NCBI RefSeq assembly: GCF_001006045.1
Contig: NZ_CP011267.1
Coordinates: 62,001 to 126,000, forward strand
Reading direction: 5' to 3'
DNA length: 64,000 nt
Source of the DNA: Geoglobus ahangari
Lineage (GTDB): Archaea > Halobacteriota > Archaeoglobi > Archaeoglobales > Archaeoglobaceae
The stretch's first letter is position 1. Each line of letters starts with the position of its first letter. The notes beneath the pieces were generated by a model. That model ran no database searches. It saw only the letters and a program-made list of their open reading frames with translations, and was not told where the DNA came from. Both the position numbers and the translations under genes were made by a program. Positions 1-8,292 of this stretch are shown piece by piece.

Positions 1-261
1 GGCCTTCGATCCCTTTTCAAGTCCGAGCTCCTTCTTGATGAGCGCAGATACAGGCGGGACACCGACCTCTATGTCGAACGTCCTGTCCTCCTTGGCGATT
101 ATCTTTACCGGCACGGGCAGGCCGTCAAAGTCCTTCGTGGCCTCGTTTATCCTGTCGACCACCTGCTTGACGTTAAGTCCGAGCGGACCTATTGCGGGAC
201 CGAGTGGTGGACCCGGTGTTGCCTTTCCTCCCGGAACAAGAACCTCTACTACCTGTGGCAT
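1..261 (-). CDS. rpl11: Ribosomal protein uL11 (C-terminus outside window)
   Basis: N-terminal 87 residues of large-subunit protein L11, which binds the GTPase-associated centre of 23S rRNA. The translation starts [19 protein letters not shown] and continues with the [10 protein letters not shown] segment typical of L11. The gene runs off the left edge. It lies 3 nt downstream of the spt5 stop, so it is the last visible gene of the ftsZ-secE-spt5-rpl11 run, an order common in Euryarchaeota. A GAGGTG Shine-Dalgarno lies just before the ATG. Confidence 0.96.
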   Translation of the reverse strand, partial: MPQVVEVLVPGGKATPGPPLGPAIGPLGLNVKQVVDRINEATKDFDGLPVPVKIIAKEDRTFDIEVGVPPVSALIKKELGLEKGSKA

Positions 262-264
262 TCA

Positions 265-723
265 CTACACCTCCTCTTCATCAGTCTTTTCGAGAATTCT
301 CACATTATCCGCCTTAACGGTGACGGGAATCGGAACCACGGCCTCCAGAAGCTCGACGGTGATCTCGTTCTTGGCCTCGTCAACCCTTTTGACGATGGCA
401 AGCTCACCCTTGAAGGGGCCGCTTATGATCTCAACCTTGTAGCCCTCCCTTATCTGCTCCGCAGCCTTCTTAGGCTTGAGGAAGTGCTCTATCTCAGCAA
501 GACTCGTCTCACCCTTCACCAGCCCCTTGACGTGCGGAACCCCCTTTATCGCGTTCACTATGTCCTCGTTGCTCTCGGCCTCGACAATGATGTACCCCTT
601 TATCTCCTTAGGGGCGAGGATGGAGTACAGCCTTATGCCCCTCTTCTTCACTCCCGCAGCCATCAGGTTGGCCACTATCCTCTCCTGATTGGCCGTGGTC
701 TTGACTATGAAGTACCTGCTCAT
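265..723 (-). CDS. spt5: Transcription elongation factor Spt5 (NusG family)
   Basis: 152-residue archaeal Spt5. It has an NGN domain in about the first 85 residues (start MSRYFIVKTTANQE) followed by a KOW motif (EGYKVEIISGPFKGELAIV, about residues 94-112). In archaea Spt5 pairs with Spt4 and bridges the RNA polymerase clamp to raise processivity. Its ATG overlaps the secE stop (ATGA), so the two are translationally coupled. Length and domain order are normal for the family. No spt4 lies nearby. Confidence 0.96.
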   Translation of the reverse strand: MSRYFIVKTTANQERIVANLMAAGVKKRGIRLYSILAPKEIKGYIIVEAESNEDIVNAIKGVPHVKGLVKGETSLAEIEHFLKPKKAAEQIREGYKVEIISGPFKGELAIVKRVDEAKNEITVELLEAVVPIPVTVKADNVRILEKTDEEEV

Positions 724-893
724 TTCAGAGCCCCCGGAAGAACGTCCATCAAAAGGTAGATGAAGAAGCCTATCAGCCCTATGACGAACATTACCGCCAC
801 AGCCACCTTTGTCGTGGTGACGAACTCCTCCCTGTCGGGTTTTCTCGTCATTCTGAGGATGTTTATGTAATCCTTAAGCTTGTCGCTGATCAT
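720..893 (-). CDS. secE: Protein translocase subunit SecE (Sec61 gamma)
   Basis: 57-residue protein read directly from the minus strand: an amphipathic charged N-terminus (MISDKLKDYINILRMTRKPD) and one membrane span at about residues 29-50. This is the layout of SecE/Sec61gamma, which clamps the SecY channel in the cytoplasmic membrane. It sits between ftsZ and spt5, its usual place. The stop overlaps the spt5 ATG. The first in-frame ATG after the ftsZ stop is used as start; the Shine-Dalgarno before it is weak. Confidence 0.93.
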   Translation of the reverse strand: MISDKLKDYINILRMTRKPDREEFVTTTKVAVAVMFVIGLIGFFIYLLMDVLPGALK

Positions 894-926
894 AGCCCTG
901 CCTAACCATTATCGGTTTTTAAAGAT

Positions 927-2015
927 TTACCTCACGAAGTCTATTCCGTACCTCTTGGTTATCGCCGGCCCCTTCCTGCCGAATATCTGCGGAGACTTCA
1001 CGCCCGTGACTATGACCAGCGTCCTTATCGTGTTCTCGAGGGACGGGTCGATCATGGCACCCCAGATTATCCTCGCATCTGGGTCGATCTTGCTGTAGAT
1101 CTCCTCGACTATGCTCTCCGCCTCCTCTATGGTCATGTCTGGCCCGCCGGTTACGTTGACAAGCGCAGCCTTTGCTCCGGTAATGTCCACGTCGAGCAGC
1201 GGGCTCTTGAGTGCCTTCCTGACGCTCTCAGATGCCTTGTCCTCACCGCTCGCCTCTCCGAGGCCAATCATCGCCACTCCGCCCTTCTCCATGACCGTTC
1301 TGACGTCGGCAAAGTCGAGGTTGATCAGCGCCGGCTTGGTTATCAGCTCCGTTATGCCCTTCACCGCCCTCATCAGCACCTCATCCGCGACCTTAAACGC
1401 GAGCTGCATTGGGTAGTTGGGCACAACCTCGAGCAGCCTGTCGTTGGGTATGACTATCACCGTGTCCGTGACCTCCCTAAGCCTCTCAAGCCCAGCTTCA
1501 GCATTTGCCCTCCTTATCGCACCCTCGGCAGAGAACGGCAGCGTGACGACTGCGATGGTCAAAGCACCCGCATCCTGAGCAGCCTCGGCAACCACGGGAG
1601 CCGCTCCGGTTCCTGTACCACCGCCAAGACCGCAGGTTATGAAAACAAGGTCGGAGCCTTCAAGCAGTGCCCTTATCTCCTCCTCGTTCTCCTTGGCAGC
1701 CTCCTCACCAACCTGCGGAAGGCTTCCGGCTCCAAGCCCCCTCGTCCTCTTCTTGCCGATCAGAATTCTCTTGTCGGCCTTGGTGTAGTACAGGTGCTGC
1801 ACGTCAGTGTTTATTGCGATCAGCTCCGCGCCCTCTATACCCTCCTCGAACATTCTCGTTATTGTGTTGCATCCACTTCCCCCAACTCCAACGACCCTAA
1901 TGACGGTCTTCAGCTCGTGAAGCATCTGCAGAATTTCGTCATCCTCATCCTCCCGCGTAAAAGCTCTCCTCTCCTCGTTGGCCCTCTTAATTGCCTCCCT
2001 CACGATTGAATCCAT
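927..2015 (-). CDS. ftsZ: Cell division GTPase FtsZ
   Basis: 362-residue tubulin-like GTPase that polymerises at midcell. Seen: the N-terminal glycine-rich [11 protein letters not shown], the tubulin signature [12 protein letters not shown] at about residues 130-141 and a C-terminus ending YGIDFVR. The upstream ATG at 2081 lacks a Shine-Dalgarno and would leave no room for the promoter; the ATG at 2015 (MDSIVREAI) follows GAGGAG and matches the usual archaeal start, so I chose it. First gene of the run with secE, spt5 and rpl11. Archaea often carry FtsZ1 and FtsZ2; this looks FtsZ1-like, which is inference. Confidence 0.95.
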   Translation of the reverse strand: MDSIVREAIKRANEERRAFTREDEDDEILQMLHELKTVIRVVGVGGSGCNTITRMFEEGIEGAELIAINTDVQHLYYTKADKRILIGKKRTRGLGAGSLPQVGEEAAKENEEEIRALLEGSDLVFITCGLGGGTGTGAAPVVAEAAQDAGALTIAVVTLPFSAEGAIRRANAEAGLERLREVTDTVIVIPNDRLLEVVPNYPMQLAFKVADEVLMRAVKGITELITKPALINLDFADVRTVMEKGGVAMIGLGEASGEDKASESVRKALKSPLLDVDITGAKAALVNVTGGPDMTIEEAESIVEEIYSKIDPDARIIWGAMIDPSLENTIRTLVIVTGVKSPQIFGRKGPAITKRYGIDFVR

Positions 2016-2059
2016 AATCCTCTCCTCGCAGAGTTTTTTTAGTTTAGTGGCCAGAATAG

Positions 2060-2067
2060 TATTTAAA
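2060..2067. promoter_or_regulatory. Palindromic TATA box shared by ftsZ and pyrC
   Basis: TATTTAAA reads as a TATA box on either strand. On the plus strand the pyrC ATG lies about 23-26 nt downstream, which fits a leaderless mRNA. On the minus strand the expected start near 2038 leaves about 23 nt of leader with a GAGGAG site for ftsZ. No second TATA-like box is evident in the 71-nt gap. Confidence 0.6.
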
Positions 2068-2086
2068 CCTTTGTTCCCCATCCCCC

Positions 2087-3304
2087 ATGATGATTCTCTC
2101 CGGAAAGCTCATCATCGGCAGAGATCTCGTCACAGCAGGCATGAAAATAGAGGAGGGGAGGATCGTAGAGATAAGCAAGCAGCTCACCGGCAAGAGGCTT
2201 AAAGGGCTCATACTGCCCGCCGGAATAGACGTTCACGTCCACCTTAGAGATTTTGAGGAGAGCCATAAGGAGACGATAAGGAGCGGCACTCTCTCCGCAC
2301 TGCACGGCGGGATTTGCCTTGTTGTTGACCAGCCAAACACCCGCCCATTCATAGACTCCGCAGAAAAGTACGAGAGGAGAGTGAGACTGGCGGAGAAACA
2401 CCTCAACGTTGATTATTCCCTCAACATGGGGCTAACGAGGAGGAATTCCGACAGAATAAACGAGATCGTGGGTGAGCTCAAAGAGAAGGGCTACAACCCC
2501 GCTGTGGGCGAGGTGTTCCTGCAGCACGACAACCCGGAGTTTCAGGTTGACCCAGAGATTGTGAGAGATGTCGAGCACCTCACAACAATACACGCCGAAC
2601 TGCCCGAGTTCGTGGAGTCAAACGAGATCCCAAACTTCCTGCACAGGGACAGGAGGGCCGAGATAGAGGCGGTGAAAAAGCTCGCCCCCCTCGGAAGGTA
2701 CTTTTGCCACATCTCGACGAGAGATGCTTTTGAGACAATCACCCCATCCCCATCGCTCGTGGAGGTAACCCCCCACCACCTCCTCCTCGACAGCTCTGAG
2801 TACGAGAGGCTGAACGGGTTCGTGAACGTGAACCCCCCTCTGAGAGAGAGGGGCGACAGGGAGTTTCTGCTCGAGAACTTCTCGAGGATAGACGTGCTGG
2901 CCTCAGACCACGCCCCCCACCTTCCGGAGGAGAAGGAGCGTGGAGCCTCAGGCTACCCCGGCGTGGAGACAATGTACCCGCTGATGATGGGGCTCGTGTT
3001 TTATGGAAGGGTGAGCGTCTTCGAAGTCGTCGAAAAGATTGCGAAGAACCCGGCAGAGATCTTCGGGTTCGAGGGATACGGGGAGATAAGGGTCGGGAAC
3101 TACGCCAACCTCGCAGTTTTCGACATATCGAGGGTTGAGAGGGTGAGGGCAGATTCGCTCCACAGCCTCTGCGGCTGGACTCCCTTTGAAGGATTCCCAG
3201 CCATCTTCCCCCACACGGTCGTGCTGAGAGGGGAGATCGTGAAGGAGGGTGATGAGGCTGTCGAGGGTTTGGGGGAGGTTTACAAGAGCGGATCAGGTTT
3301 TTAA
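2087..3304 (+). CDS. pyrC: Dihydroorotase
   Basis: 405-residue class I dihydroorotase of the amidohydrolase superfamily; interconverts carbamoyl-aspartate and dihydroorotate in pyrimidine synthesis. Seen: the metal-binding HxH in DVHVHLRDF near residue 50, the QPNTRP segment, a conserved HAEL around residue 167, HISTRDA around residue 208 and ASDHAPH with the catalytic Asp near residue 273. Two ATG codons start the ORF (2087 and 2090). There is no Shine-Dalgarno, consistent with a leaderless message. Divergent from ftsZ. No other pyrimidine genes are adjacent. Confidence 0.95.
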   Translation: MMILSGKLIIGRDLVTAGMKIEEGRIVEISKQLTGKRLKGLILPAGIDVHVHLRDFEESHKETIRSGTLSALHGGICLVVDQPNTRPFIDSAEKYERRVRLAEKHLNVDYSLNMGLTRRNSDRINEIVGELKEKGYNPAVGEVFLQHDNPEFQVDPEIVRDVEHLTTIHAELPEFVESNEIPNFLHRDRRAEIEAVKKLAPLGRYFCHISTRDAFETITPSPSLVEVTPHHLLLDSSEYERLNGFVNVNPPLRERGDREFLLENFSRIDVLASDHAPHLPEEKERGASGYPGVETMYPLMMGLVFYGRVSVFEVVEKIAKNPAEIFGFEGYGEIRVGNYANLAVFDISRVERVRADSLHSLCGWTPFEGFPAIFPHTVVLRGEIVKEGDEAVEGLGEVYKSGSGF

Positions 3305-3325
3305 GAGTCCTGCCAGCATAACAGC

Positions 3326-3445
3326 ATGGACGATGACGAGCTTCTCGACTACTACTTCGAGCTCAACATGAGGAGGGAGGTCTGCAGGAGGGAGCAGCTC
3401 AACAAGAGGTTCGTCGAGGCAAAGCTGAAGAGGTCGAGGGAGTGA
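3326..3445 (+). CDS. Tiny charged ORF, 39 residues
   Basis: ATG-to-TGA ORF starting MDDDELLDYYFEL and ending in a basic stretch (KLKRSRE), with an acidic-aromatic head and an Arg/Lys-rich tail. It begins 22 nt after the pyrC stop. A TTTTTAAG box at about 3296-3303 lies roughly 26 nt before the ATG, so a leaderless transcript is possible. Codon use resembles the neighbouring genes (AGG Arg, GAG Glu). I recognise no family. Its shortness makes coding status uncertain. Confidence 0.45.
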   Translation: MDDDELLDYYFELNMRREVCRREQLNKRFVEAKLKRSRE

Positions 3446-3450
3446 TAAAG

Positions 3451-3459
3451 CTTATTAAC
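3451..3459 (+). promoter_or_regulatory. Putative TATA box for the H/ACA RNA
   Basis: CTTATTAAC, centred about 25 nt before position 3480, where the long stem of the candidate guide RNA begins. This spacing is what archaeal TATA boxes show relative to the transcription start. Confidence 0.45.
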
Positions 3460-3479
3460 TCCTCAGGCCAAGTAATCAG

Positions 3480-3538
3480 TGCTCCGCTTCCCACGCCCGT
3501 GTGACGAGCATGAGCATGGGTCGGTTGGCGGAGCAACA
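3480..3538 (+). ncRNA. Candidate H/ACA box guide RNA
   Basis: Single-hairpin RNA with all parts of an archaeal H/ACA guide. Lower stem: 3480-3487 pairs with 3528-3535 (8 bp, TGCTCCGC/GCGGAGCA). Upper stem: 3496-3502 pairs with 3514-3520 (7 bp, two being G-U). Above it G3503-A3504 and G3512-A3513 can form tandem sheared G-A pairs with a preceding 3-nt bulge, i.e. a K-loop for L7Ae. An ACA box (3536-3538) directly follows the lower stem, and 15 nt separate the upper stem from ACA, within the 14-16 nt rule. The pocket arms are 3488-3495 and 3521-3527, predicting a target close to CAACCG-UN-GUGGGAA. The target has not been checked against rRNA. Confidence 0.65.
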
Positions 3539-3587
3539 CCCTCCAATTTCTCACGATTTTAAACCGGAAGGAAGCTAAGGAAAAACC

Positions 3588-3595
3588 TTTATAAT
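3588..3595 (+). promoter_or_regulatory. TATA box of ppsA
   Basis: TTTATAAT preceded by an A-rich BRE-like AAAAACC. The expected start is near 3618-3620, just before the AGGTGG ribosome site of ppsA. Confidence 0.6.
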
Positions 3596-3626
3596 TTCAG
3601 GACTCTGGTTGCAACAGGTGGTTGTT

Positions 3627-5885
3627 ATGGGGATTCTGTGGCTCAATGAGATAGGTAAGGATGACATACCGCTGGCCGGCGGAAAGGGGGCGAACCTCGG
3701 AGAGCTTTTGAGGAACGAAATTCCCGTTCCGAACGGTTTTGTGGTTGACAGCAGGACGTTTCTCGAGTTCATGGAGGCCACGGGCCTCTGGTATCAGGTA
3801 AACGACATGCTCAGGGGGATCGATGTAGAGAACACAGACGAGCTGAACAGCGTGTCTGAGAAGATCAGGAAGCTCATAGAGTCAGCCGAGATCCCGGAGA
3901 ACATAGAGAGGGACATAAGGAACGCGTACAGGAAGCTCTGCGAGGAAGAGGGAGAGGAGGTCTTCGTTGCCGTAAGGAGCTCTGCTACGGCAGAAGATCT
4001 GCCTGAGGCGAGCTTTGCCGGGCAGCAGGAGACGTACCTGAACGTGAAGGGAGAGGATGAGGTTGTTGACAAGGTCAGGAAGTGCTGGAGCAGCCTGTAC
4101 ACGCCGAGGGCAATCTACTACAGGGTCCAGCAGGGGTTCAAGCACGAGGATGTGAGCATCGCCGTTGTTGTGCAGAAGATGGTCAACAGCGAGAAGAGCG
4201 GAGTCATGTTCACCTCCCACCCCGTCACAGGAGAGAAGCTCTGCATAATCGAGGCCGCCTTCGGCCTTGGAGAGGCAATAGTGAGCGGGGCGGTCAGCCC
4301 TGACACGTACGTCTACGACAGGGTGAAGAGGAAGCTTGTGGAGGTAAACGTCGCTGAGAAGAAGATAATGATCACAAAGAACGAGAAGGGTGAGACCGTA
4401 ACCTTGGAGCTCCCTCCGGAGAAGGCAAGGGAGAGGGTGCTCTCCGACGAGGAGATAGAGGAGCTCGTCAAGTTTGCCGAGCTCATTGAAAACCATTACG
4501 GCCACCCACAGGATGTTGAGTGGGGAATCGAGAAGGGTAAGGTCTACATCCTCCAGTCGAGGGCGATCACGACCATAAAGGGCAAGAAGGAGGCTGAGAC
4601 CGTGAAGGGGGACCTCAAGGTGATTCTGAAGGGTCTTGGAGCCTCTCCGGGAATTGGAGTGGGCAAGGTCAAGATAATCTCGAGCGAGAAGGAGATAAAC
4701 AAGGTCGAGGAGGGCGACGTCCTCGTGACCACGATGACCACGCCGGACATGGTTCCGGCGATGAAGAGGGCATCGGCGATAATAACCGACGAGGGCGGAA
4801 TGACGTGTCACGCGGCGATAGTAAGCAGAGAACTCGGAGTTCCGGCGGTTGTTGGTACGAAGGAGGCAACCAAGGTGCTCAAGGACGGAATGGTCGTCAC
4901 AGTGGATGGAGAGAAGGGAGTTGTGTACGAGGGGGCGGTGGAGATAGAGAGGAAGGAGGACAAAAAGACCGAGGTCGTCGCGAAGGCCAAGATAATAACC
5001 GCAACGGAGGTCAAGGTGAACATATCGATACCGGACGGTGCTAAGAGGGCCTACGAGACCGGAGCGGATGGAGTGGGTCTGTTCAGAATTGAGCACATGG
5101 TTCTCGGCCTGCCCAAGCACCCGATGAAGTACATAAGGGACGGGGAGATAGAGGAGTACATCCAGAAGCTCTACGAGGGAATGAAGGCCGTTGTTGACAC
5201 GTTCTACCCCAAACCCGTCTGGATAAGAACCCTCGACGCCCCAACGGATGAGTTCAGAGCGATGGAGGGCGGAGAGAACGAGCCGATCGAGGCAAACCCG
5301 ATGCTCGGGTTCAGGGGTATCAGAAGAGACCTCGTCGAGGACATACACTTCAGGGCGGAGATAAGGGCGATCAAGAGGCTTGTGGACGAGGGATACACCA
5401 ACGTTGGAATAATGCTGCCGCTCGTCACGAGGGTCGAGGAGGTCAGGAGGGCCAAGCAGATAATCGAAGAGGAGGGTCTGCCGCTCAGCAAGATAGAGTT
5501 CGGTGTGATGGTTGAAACCCCCGCGGCCGCGCTGATAATCGAGGATCTCGTGAGGGAGGGCATAGACTTCGTGTCCTTCGGCACCAACGATCTCACCCAA
5601 TACACCCTCGCGGTGGACAGAAACAACGAGAACGTCGCGTATCTCTACGACGAGACCCACCCAGCAGTTATGAAGCTCATCGAGCACGTGATCAGGGTGT
5701 GCAAGGAGCACGGAGTGAAGACGTCGATATGCGGACAGGCCGGAAGCTATCCGCACGTCGTGGAGAAGCTGGTGATGCTCGGAATAGACAGCGTGTCGGC
5801 CAACCCCGATGCTGTTGAGAGGGTGAGGGAGACGGTGGCGAGGGTTGAGAAGAAGATAATGCTCGACAAGCTGAGGGGTCTCTGA
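3627..5885 (+). CDS. ppsA: Phosphoenolpyruvate synthase
   Basis: 752-residue PEP synthase (pyruvate, water dikinase): pyruvate + ATP to PEP + AMP + Pi, the entry to gluconeogenesis. Domains in order: N-terminal nucleotide-binding domain (start MGILWLNEIGKDDIPLAGGK), swivelling phosphohistidine domain with GGMTCHAAIVSRE (His395), and C-terminal PEP/pyruvate TIM barrel with FGTNDLTQYTL and the catalytic Cys in SICGQAGSYP (about Cys702). A TTG at 3609 is in frame, but ATG 3627 has AGGTGG six bases upstream and was chosen. The stop overlaps the next ATG (TGATG). With the pyruvate carboxylase parts elsewhere in the window it links pyruvate to sugars. Confidence 0.96.
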   Translation: MGILWLNEIGKDDIPLAGGKGANLGELLRNEIPVPNGFVVDSRTFLEFMEATGLWYQVNDMLRGIDVENTDELNSVSEKIRKLIESAEIPENIERDIRNAYRKLCEEEGEEVFVAVRSSATAEDLPEASFAGQQETYLNVKGEDEVVDKVRKCWSSLYTPRAIYYRVQQGFKHEDVSIAVVVQKMVNSEKSGVMFTSHPVTGEKLCIIEAAFGLGEAIVSGAVSPDTYVYDRVKRKLVEVNVAEKKIMITKNEKGETVTLELPPEKARERVLSDEEIEELVKFAELIENHYGHPQDVEWGIEKGKVYILQSRAITTIKGKKEAETVKGDLKVILKGLGASPGIGVGKVKIISSEKEINKVEEGDVLVTTMTTPDMVPAMKRASAIITDEGGMTCHAAIVSRELGVPAVVGTKEATKVLKDGMVVTVDGEKGVVYEGAVEIERKEDKKTEVVAKAKIITATEVKVNISIPDGAKRAYETGADGVGLFRIEHMVLGLPKHPMKYIRDGEIEEYIQKLYEGMKAVVDTFYPKPVWIRTLDAPTDEFRAMEGGENEPIEANPMLGFRGIRRDLVEDIHFRAEIRAIKRLVDEGYTNVGIMLPLVTRVEEVRRAKQIIEEEGLPLSKIEFGVMVETPAAALIIEDLVREGIDFVSFGTNDLTQYTLAVDRNNENVAYLYDETHPAVMKLIEHVIRVCKEHGVKTSICGQAGSYPHVVEKLVMLGIDSVSANPDAVERVRETVARVEKKIMLDKLRGL

Positions 5886-6445
5886 TGCTGAACAAGCTCA
5901 TAAAGAGCCTCGAGAACGCACCGGTGATAATGAAGGGGGACTACCCCTACTTCATCCACCCCCTGACCGACGGAGTCCCAGAGCTCGACCCGGACATAGT
6001 CAGGGAAGCGGTCTCCGGAATAATCAGGATAGCTGACCTCGACGTGGACAAGATCGTTACCGTCGAGGCCATGGGAATCCCCGTGGCAACGGCGCTGAGC
6101 CTGGCGGTGAGCATACCGATAGTTGTCGTGAGGAAGAGGGCCTACAACCTGCCAAACGAGATAGTGGTTGACCAGCAGACGGGATACTCCAAGGGGAAGC
6201 TGTACATAAACGGAATAGAAAAGGGAGACAGGGTGATTCTGGTTGACGACGTCATATCCACCGGAGGAACGGCCCTCGCAACGCTCAAAGCTCTTGAAAG
6301 GGCCGGAGCGGTGATCAAGGACTTCGTCGCCGTCGTTGAGAAGGGAGACGGGGCAAAGATGCTCAGGGAGATGGGGTACAACGTCAAGAGCCTCGTGAAG
6401 ATAGAGGTCTCAAAGGATGGCGTCAGAATCCTCGACCATATCTGA
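5885..6445 (+). CDS. hpt: Purine (hypoxanthine/adenine) phosphoribosyltransferase
   Basis: 186-residue type I phosphoribosyltransferase that salvages a purine base with PRPP. The PRPP-binding motif VILVDDVISTGGT lies at about residues 117-129, and a flexible-loop region with VVRKRAYNLP precedes it. The sequence most resembles the archaeal hypoxanthine/adenine phosphoribosyltransferase group; the exact base preference cannot be read from sequence. Translationally coupled to ppsA (TGATG) and overlapping dph2 by 29 nt. Confidence 0.85.
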   Translation: MLNKLIKSLENAPVIMKGDYPYFIHPLTDGVPELDPDIVREAVSGIIRIADLDVDKIVTVEAMGIPVATALSLAVSIPIVVVRKRAYNLPNEIVVDQQTGYSKGKLYINGIEKGDRVILVDDVISTGGTALATLKALERAGAVIKDFVAVVEKGDGAKMLREMGYNVKSLVKIEVSKDGVRILDHI

Positions 6446-7379
6446 AAGAATCGATTTTCAATCCATTTTTTCCAAACTCGGTTCTGCAAGGCTTGTCGGA
6501 ATCCAGCTCCCGGACGGTCTGAAGTACTACGCCGGAGAGATAGCGGACAGGTTCAGGGAGAATGGGTACGAGGTGATAATCTCCGGAAAGCCATCCTACG
6601 GTGCCTGCGACATTGACGTCTCACTCTTAGAGGTTGCGGACGTGCTGCTCCACTTCGGGCACACGGAGATGCTCAGCATCGAGAGGGTGATCTACGTCCC
6701 CTACAACATCGACTACAGCGTAGATGCCGAGCTGCTCAGAAGGGAAATCAAAGAAAAAAGGATCGCAATCATTGGAACCGCAAGCTACGCCTGGAAGTTT
6801 GAGAGCGTGGCCGAGAGGCTGAGAGACGTAGGCTTCGAGGTGGAGCTGAGGAAGGGAAAGAGGGTCGCGTACCCGGGACAGGTTCTGGGGTGCAACTACT
6901 CGTGCCTTGAGGGGACGAGAGCGAAGGCCATCCTTTTCATCGGAGATGGAGAGTTTCACGCGATTGGGGCGAGCCTGTACGCTGGTAGAAGGGTTTACGC
7001 GTACAGCCCCCTCTCCGAAGAGCTGAGGGTCGTGGACACCTCCGACTTCGTGAGGAGGAGGTACTTTCAGGTATCGAGGGCCAAGATGTGCGACAGCTTT
7101 GCGATCCTCGTCTCAACTAAGCCGGGGCAGAAGAGGCTGGGGCTTGCGATGAGGCTCAAGAGGCTTGCTGAGGAGAAAGGGATTAAGGCAGAGGTCATAC
7201 TGGCGGACGAGATAGATCCGAGCCTCGTCGAGGGCTTCAGGTTCGACTGCTACGTCAGCACGGCCTGCCCCAGAATAGCGTACGATGATTACAGAAGGTT
7301 TTCAAAACCTGTTATAACCCCTCAGGAGTTCGAAATCGTCCTCGGTTTGAGCGAGGAGCTTACTCTCGACTTGCTGTAA
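6417..7379 (+). CDS. dph2: Diphthamide synthesis enzyme Dph2
   Basis: 320-residue 2-(3-amino-3-carboxypropyl)histidine synthase, the first step in diphthamide modification of elongation factor 2. Dph2 is a non-classical radical SAM enzyme whose 4Fe-4S cluster is held by three Cys from three repeated domains. Here the candidates are Cys64 (YGACDID), Cys159 or Cys163 (GCNYSCLEG) and Cys284 (STACPR), spaced as in archaeal Dph2. The ATG at 6417 lies inside the upstream gene; no later ATG would keep the full N-terminal domain, so it is kept. Confidence 0.93.
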   Translation: MASESSTISERIDFQSIFSKLGSARLVGIQLPDGLKYYAGEIADRFRENGYEVIISGKPSYGACDIDVSLLEVADVLLHFGHTEMLSIERVIYVPYNIDYSVDAELLRREIKEKRIAIIGTASYAWKFESVAERLRDVGFEVELRKGKRVAYPGQVLGCNYSCLEGTRAKAILFIGDGEFHAIGASLYAGRRVYAYSPLSEELRVVDTSDFVRRRYFQVSRAKMCDSFAILVSTKPGQKRLGLAMRLKRLAEEKGIKAEVILADEIDPSLVEGFRFDCYVSTACPRIAYDDYRRFSKPVITPQEFEIVLGLSEELTLDLL

Positions 7380-7470
7380 ACTCGCATTTGGTTCGAATTT
7401 TTCCAGCATTAGTTTGTCAATGTTAACTGCATGAGTTGCGTTAAGCTTATATCTTCCAAAAATCACGTTG

Positions 7471-7485
7471 TAATAACAATTATTA
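7471..7485. promoter_or_regulatory. AT palindrome at the promoter of the 73-residue Cys protein
   Basis: TAATAA-caa-TTATTA, a perfect 6-bp inverted repeat. A TATA-like TTAAGCTTATAT (7441-7452) sits 20-30 nt upstream, so the palindrome falls on the expected transcription start, where archaeal repressors commonly bind. A role as operator is inference; random AT-rich origin is possible. Confidence 0.35.
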
Positions 7486-7497
7486 GGATGTGACATC

Positions 7498-7719
7498 ATG
7501 TCTCAAGACCCAGAAATAAAAGTGAGAGTCAGAGTCCGAAAGACAGAGACCCGGATAATAATCAACATAAAGAACAGGAAGGTCAACGTCATCGAGTGCA
7601 ACCTGATGAACAGCAGGTGCTTCAGCTGCGTTCCGTTCTGCGAGGCTGTTGTCGCAGCTAAGGACTTCGCCTTCAAGAGGAGAAAGCCAAAGGCGGAAGT
7701 TATAGTTGAGAACAGGTAA
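7498..7719 (+). CDS. Conserved-looking small Cys-cluster protein
   Basis: 73 residues. Basic and beta-like N-terminal half, then Cys34-x6-Cys41-x2-Cys44-x3-Cys48 (CNLMNSRCFSCVPFC) and a basic C-terminus. The spacing suggests a metal or Fe-S site, but I recognise no family. It stands alone between dph2 and the rps13 operon, with its own TATA-like box and AGGATGTGA before the ATG. Codon use matches neighbours, so it is probably a real gene. Confidence 0.7.
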   Translation: MSQDPEIKVRVRVRKTETRIIINIKNRKVNVIECNLMNSRCFSCVPFCEAVVAAKDFAFKRRKPKAEVIVENR

Positions 7720-7789
7720 TCCGATTCACTCCGTCAGGTTTAAGTAACGAACCTTTCCCCTCTTCTCCTCAATCGGCTGGCTGCAGCAA

Positions 7790-7799
7790 TATTTAAATA
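7790..7799 (+). promoter_or_regulatory. TATA box of the rps13-rpoD operon
   Basis: TATTTAAATA 36-45 nt before the rps13 ATG. The predicted start near 7820 leaves a short leader containing AGGTGG (7825-7830), four bases before the ATG. Confidence 0.65.
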
Positions 7800-7834
7800 T
7801 CTTCTCTTTAAGGCAAAGGGCAGAAGGTGGTAAG

Positions 7835-8281
7835 ATGGAGGAGGGATTCAGGCACATCGTCAGAATTGCGGACACGGATCTGGACGGAAAGAAACCGGTA
7901 ATTCACGCGCTCACGGGTATCAAGGGCATAGGACTCAGGATGGCGAGGTCGATCACAAACCACCTCGGAATACCGGCGATGACGAAGCTCGGAGAGCTTG
8001 ACGACGAGACAATTGCGAAGCTCAAGAAGTTCGTGGAAGAGGAGATCGAGAGCCTGCCCTCCTGGATGCTCAACAGGAGGAAGGATTACCACACCGGTAA
8101 GGATCTCCACCTCCTCAACAAGGACATAGACTTCGCGAGGATGCTGGACATAGAGAGGATGATCAAGATAAGGGCTTACAGAGGAATGAGGCACGCGAGG
8201 GGCTACAAGGTCAGGGGCCAGAGGACGAGGTCCACGGGCAGGAAGGGTGCGACCGTTGGTGTTATCAGGAGGAAGAAGTGA
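7835..8281 (+). CDS. rps13: Ribosomal protein uS13
   Basis: 148-residue S13 of the small subunit head. Seen: the helix-two-turn-helix start (RIADTDLDGKKPV), the ALTGIKGIG motif near residue 26 and the basic C-terminal rRNA-binding tail with RGMRHARGYKVRGQRT. First gene of the classic archaeal run rps13-rps4-rps11-rpoD. Confidence 0.98.
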   Translation: MEEGFRHIVRIADTDLDGKKPVIHALTGIKGIGLRMARSITNHLGIPAMTKLGELDDETIAKLKKFVEEEIESLPSWMLNRRKDYHTGKDLHLLNKDIDFARMLDIERMIKIRAYRGMRHARGYKVRGQRTRSTGRKGATVGVIRRKK

Positions 8282-8292
8282 GGTGGTAGTTA

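Noticed and set aside
3882-5756. 624-codon open frame on the minus strand across ppsA
   Set aside because: It is antisense to a textbook ppsA; a long open frame arises from the GC-rich, AGG/GAG-rich codons of the real gene. The translation has no recognisable motif.
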